A stretch of 9,489 nucleotides of DNA. Source: Frankiales bacterium. Its GTDB lineage: Bacteria > Actinomycetota > Actinomycetes > Mycobacteriales > SCTD01. Each line of letters opens with the position of its first letter. The first letter of the stretch is position 1. A program made the position numbers and the translations under genes. The notes beneath the pieces were generated by a model, which searched no databases, was not told the origin of the DNA, and saw only the letters and a list, made by a program, of their open reading frames with translations. Of the stretch, positions 8,072 through 9,489 are shown piece by piece. Location of the stretch: assembly GCA_025464795.1 (NCBI GenBank), contig JAODNB010000067.1, positions 1 through 9,489 on the forward strand, given 5' to 3'.

Positions 8072-8824
8072 CTAGCGACGCAGCCCGGGAGCCAGTCCTG
8101 CTTTGACCAGGGTGGCGTGCAGCTTGATCGACAGGGACGCGAGCTCGCGGGCGACCTCGTCGGCTCGCGCGCGCGCCTCCGGGTTGCGTTGGCGCACCAG
8201 GGGCGTCACGACCTGCTCCACGAGGCCGATCTCGCGCTCCGCCGCAGCCTTGAAGGGCCGCAGGTGGCGGGCCTCGATCCCGAAGCGGGCCATCTCGGCG
8301 ACCGTCTTGGCCACGATCAGGGCGTCGCCGTCGTAATGACTGCCACCCGGTCGCGGACCGAGCAACCCGTACTGCTCCAGCTGCTCGAGCTGCTCGGCTT
8401 CCAGGCCGGCTGCGTCGAGCAGCTCGCGCTTGGACAGGCGGACCTCGCTGGCATCGGGCCGGAAGGCCTCCGGACCCGGCATGCCCTCGGCCGCGACGAG
8501 CGCGCGCGGGACCTTCGGGCCTCCCCCGCCGTGCGACGGCGGCTCCAGCCCGCGGTCGATCGCGTCCAGGTGCTCCTTGATCACGCGCAGGGGCAGGTAG
8601 TGGTCACGCTGCGCGGACAGCACGTACCGAAGCCGGCTGACGTCCTCCCGGGAGAACTTGCGGTAACCCGAGGAGGTGCGCTCGGGCTTGATCAAGCCCT
8701 CGTCCTCCAGGAAGCGGATCTTGGAGATCGTGATGTCGGCGAAGTCGGGCCGCAGCTGGCCAAGGACCTCACCGATGCTCATGAAGGCGCGCGAGGGCGC
8801 ACTGCTGGCGTTCGGAACGGTCAT
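8072..8824 (-). CDS. ftsR: MerR family regulator FtsR-like (Rv1828 homologue)
   Basis: A 250-residue regulator, almost the length of M. tuberculosis Rv1828. The N-terminal MerR winged helix covers ~15-85: MSIGEVLGQL, ISKIRFLEDEGLIKP, SGYRKFSREDVSRLRYVLS. A linker rich in Gly/Pro (92-125) leads to a C-terminal region (129-200) that itself looks like a degenerate MerR fold: SKRELLDAAG, LEQYGLLGP, YDGDALIVAKTVAEM, FGIEARHLRPF. In Corynebacterium glutamicum the homologue FtsR activates ftsZ. ATG at 8824 overlaps the garA stop as ATGA, indicating translational coupling. A longer same-frame reading upstream to 9451 is only an out-of-frame image of garA. No separate promoter is visible, so it is probably co-transcribed with garA. 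Confidence 0.92.
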   Translation of the reverse strand: MTVPNASSAPSRAFMSIGEVLGQLRPDFADITISKIRFLEDEGLIKPERTSSGYRKFSREDVSRLRYVLSAQRDHYLPLRVIKEHLDAIDRGLEPPSHGGGGPKVPRALVAAEGMPGPEAFRPDASEVRLSKRELLDAAGLEAEQLEQLEQYGLLGPRPGGSHYDGDALIVAKTVAEMARFGIEARHLRPFKAAAEREIGLVEQVVTPLVRQRNPEARARADEVARELASLSIKLHATLVKAGLAPGLRR

Positions 8825-9363
8825 GACTCGGCGCCCTCGTCCGCGCGCGGGCCGGCCAGGAACACCAACCGGTACTTGCCGATCTGCACCTCGTCGCCAC
8901 CGGCGAGCGCGGCAGCGTCGATGCGCTCGCGGTTCAGGTAGGTGCCGTTCAGGCTGCCGACGTCCCGGACGGCGAAGCCGCCGCCCTCGCGTCGGAACTC
9001 CGCGTGGCGGCGGGACACCGTGACGTCGTCGAGGAAGATGTCGCTCTCGGGGTGCCGTCCTGCCGTGGTCACCTCGGCATCGAGCAGGAAGCGCGATCCG
9101 GCATTGGGTCCCCGCTTCACCACGAGCAGTGCCGATCCCGGGGGCAGGCCCTCGAGGCCGCCGCTTGCCTCCGACGCGTGCTCGGCGGAACCACCGCTGT
9201 CCGCGTGCTCGGCCTGCTCGAGCGCCCCCTCGAGGGCGCTCAGCGAGATGGTCGACGTGGTCTCCACGCCGACGTCCTCGACAGGGCGACCCACGGGCGC
9301 TCCGCAGCGAGCGCAGAACCGGCTGTCGTCGGGGTTCTGCTGGCCGCACTGGGTGCAGAACAC
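8821..9363 (-). CDS. garA: GarA/OdhI-type FHA regulator with N-terminal zinc ribbon
   Basis: A 180-residue protein in three parts. Residues 3-20 form a zinc ribbon (CTQC...CARC: Cys 3, 6, 17, 20). Residues 33-39 hold VETTSTI, matching the ETTS phosphosite of GarA (Thr35/Thr36 here), which PknB and PknG phosphorylate in mycobacteria. The FHA domain follows (~78-172) with GRHPESDI, SRRHAEF and GSLNGTYLN (phosphothreonine-binding Arg103, Ser117). Known role: unphosphorylated GarA/OdhI inhibits 2-oxoglutarate dehydrogenase and glutamate dehydrogenase and stimulates glutamate synthase; phosphorylation makes the FHA domain bind its own tail and release them. M. tuberculosis GarA lacks the zinc ribbon. 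GTG at 9363 follows AAGGAGG at an 11-base distance; no other in-frame start is available upstream within the window. Confidence 0.95.
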   Translation of the reverse strand: MFCTQCGQQNPDDSRFCARCGAPVGRPVEDVGVETTSTISLSALEGALEQAEHADSGGSAEHASEASGGLEGLPPGSALLVVKRGPNAGSRFLLDAEVTTAGRHPESDIFLDDVTVSRRHAEFRREGGGFAVRDVGSLNGTYLNRERIDAAALAGGDEVQIGKYRLVFLAGPRADEGAES

Positions 9364-9489
9364 GATGGCTGCCGCCTCCTTCTGGACTCGCGTGGGTGTG
9401 GGACGGGCTGGGCCGGCTGACCCGGGCCTGGCAGGGACGCTCGCTCCACATCGACGTGCAGTGGACCTCGACGGCGCGCCTGGACCAGG
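9364..9489. other. Upstream region of garA to the window edge
   Basis: These 126 bases hold the garA ribosome site (AAGGAGG, 9375-9381). No gene, clear promoter or hairpin is visible. In mycobacteria gcvH lies upstream of garA, but nothing here reads as a GcvH C-terminus. Confidence 0.5.

Noticed and set aside
7991..8941. A 316-codon + strand open frame opposite ftsR
   Set aside because: It is antisense to ftsR, which has clear MerR motifs, and its product has no recognisable domain or ribosome site.
8825..9451. N-terminal extension of the FtsR-like frame back to an ATG at 9451
   Set aside because: This stretch is garA read in another frame, giving Arg-rich sequence without motifs. The family length and the ATGA overlap support the start at 8824.

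Overview
The window is very GC-rich with dense, short-gapped genes. It carries a gene block known across Actinobacteria: garA, ftsR, a DUF151 nuclease gene, a second merR gene and gcvP. This is the same relative order as Mycobacterium tuberculosis Rv1827 to Rv1832, and the DUF5999 gene is also an actinobacterial family. I read it as chromosomal DNA of a high-GC actinomycete outside Mycobacterium. The genus cannot be told from the window. I see no insertion sequence, phage gene, tRNA, rRNA or CRISPR array.

Left part (1-2177, + strand): a compact three-gene operon with gaps of 3 and 6 bases. It encodes a 5'-truncated substrate-binding/VWA-domain protein, an unrecognised membrane protein with an N-terminal hydrophobic hairpin and an Ala-rich helical tail, and a small HAD phosphatase resembling the phosphatase half of T4 polynucleotide kinase. 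Its job is unknown, and it is the least described part of the window.

Middle (2153-3601): a stand-alone aminodeoxychorismate synthase component I (pabB, folate pathway) on the minus strand, overlapping the HAD gene tail to tail by 25 bases. Diverging from it is a 64-residue DUF5999 protein. That gene overlaps the end of gcvP tail to tail by 4 bases.

Right part (3598-9363, minus strand; read from right to left): garA (FHA regulator with an N-terminal zinc ribbon) and ftsR (MerR type) overlap by ATGA. Next come the DUF151 gene with its own promoter, a second MerR gene with its own promoter, and gcvP (glycine cleavage P-protein) behind a tandem glycine riboswitch. GarA homologues regulate 2-oxoglutarate and glutamate metabolism under Ser/Thr kinases, FtsR homologues regulate division, and GcvP feeds one-carbon metabolism. 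The block therefore places nitrogen, one-carbon and growth control side by side. Three promoters and several hairpins or repeats suggest that each unit is regulated separately.

Most of the window is ordinary actinobacterial core genome. The points most worth a second look are the VWA/membrane/PNK-like operon, the apparent Shine-Dalgarno-sequestering helix behind the glycine riboswitch, the zinc-ribbon GarA, and the repeats and palindromes at the two minus-strand promoters.
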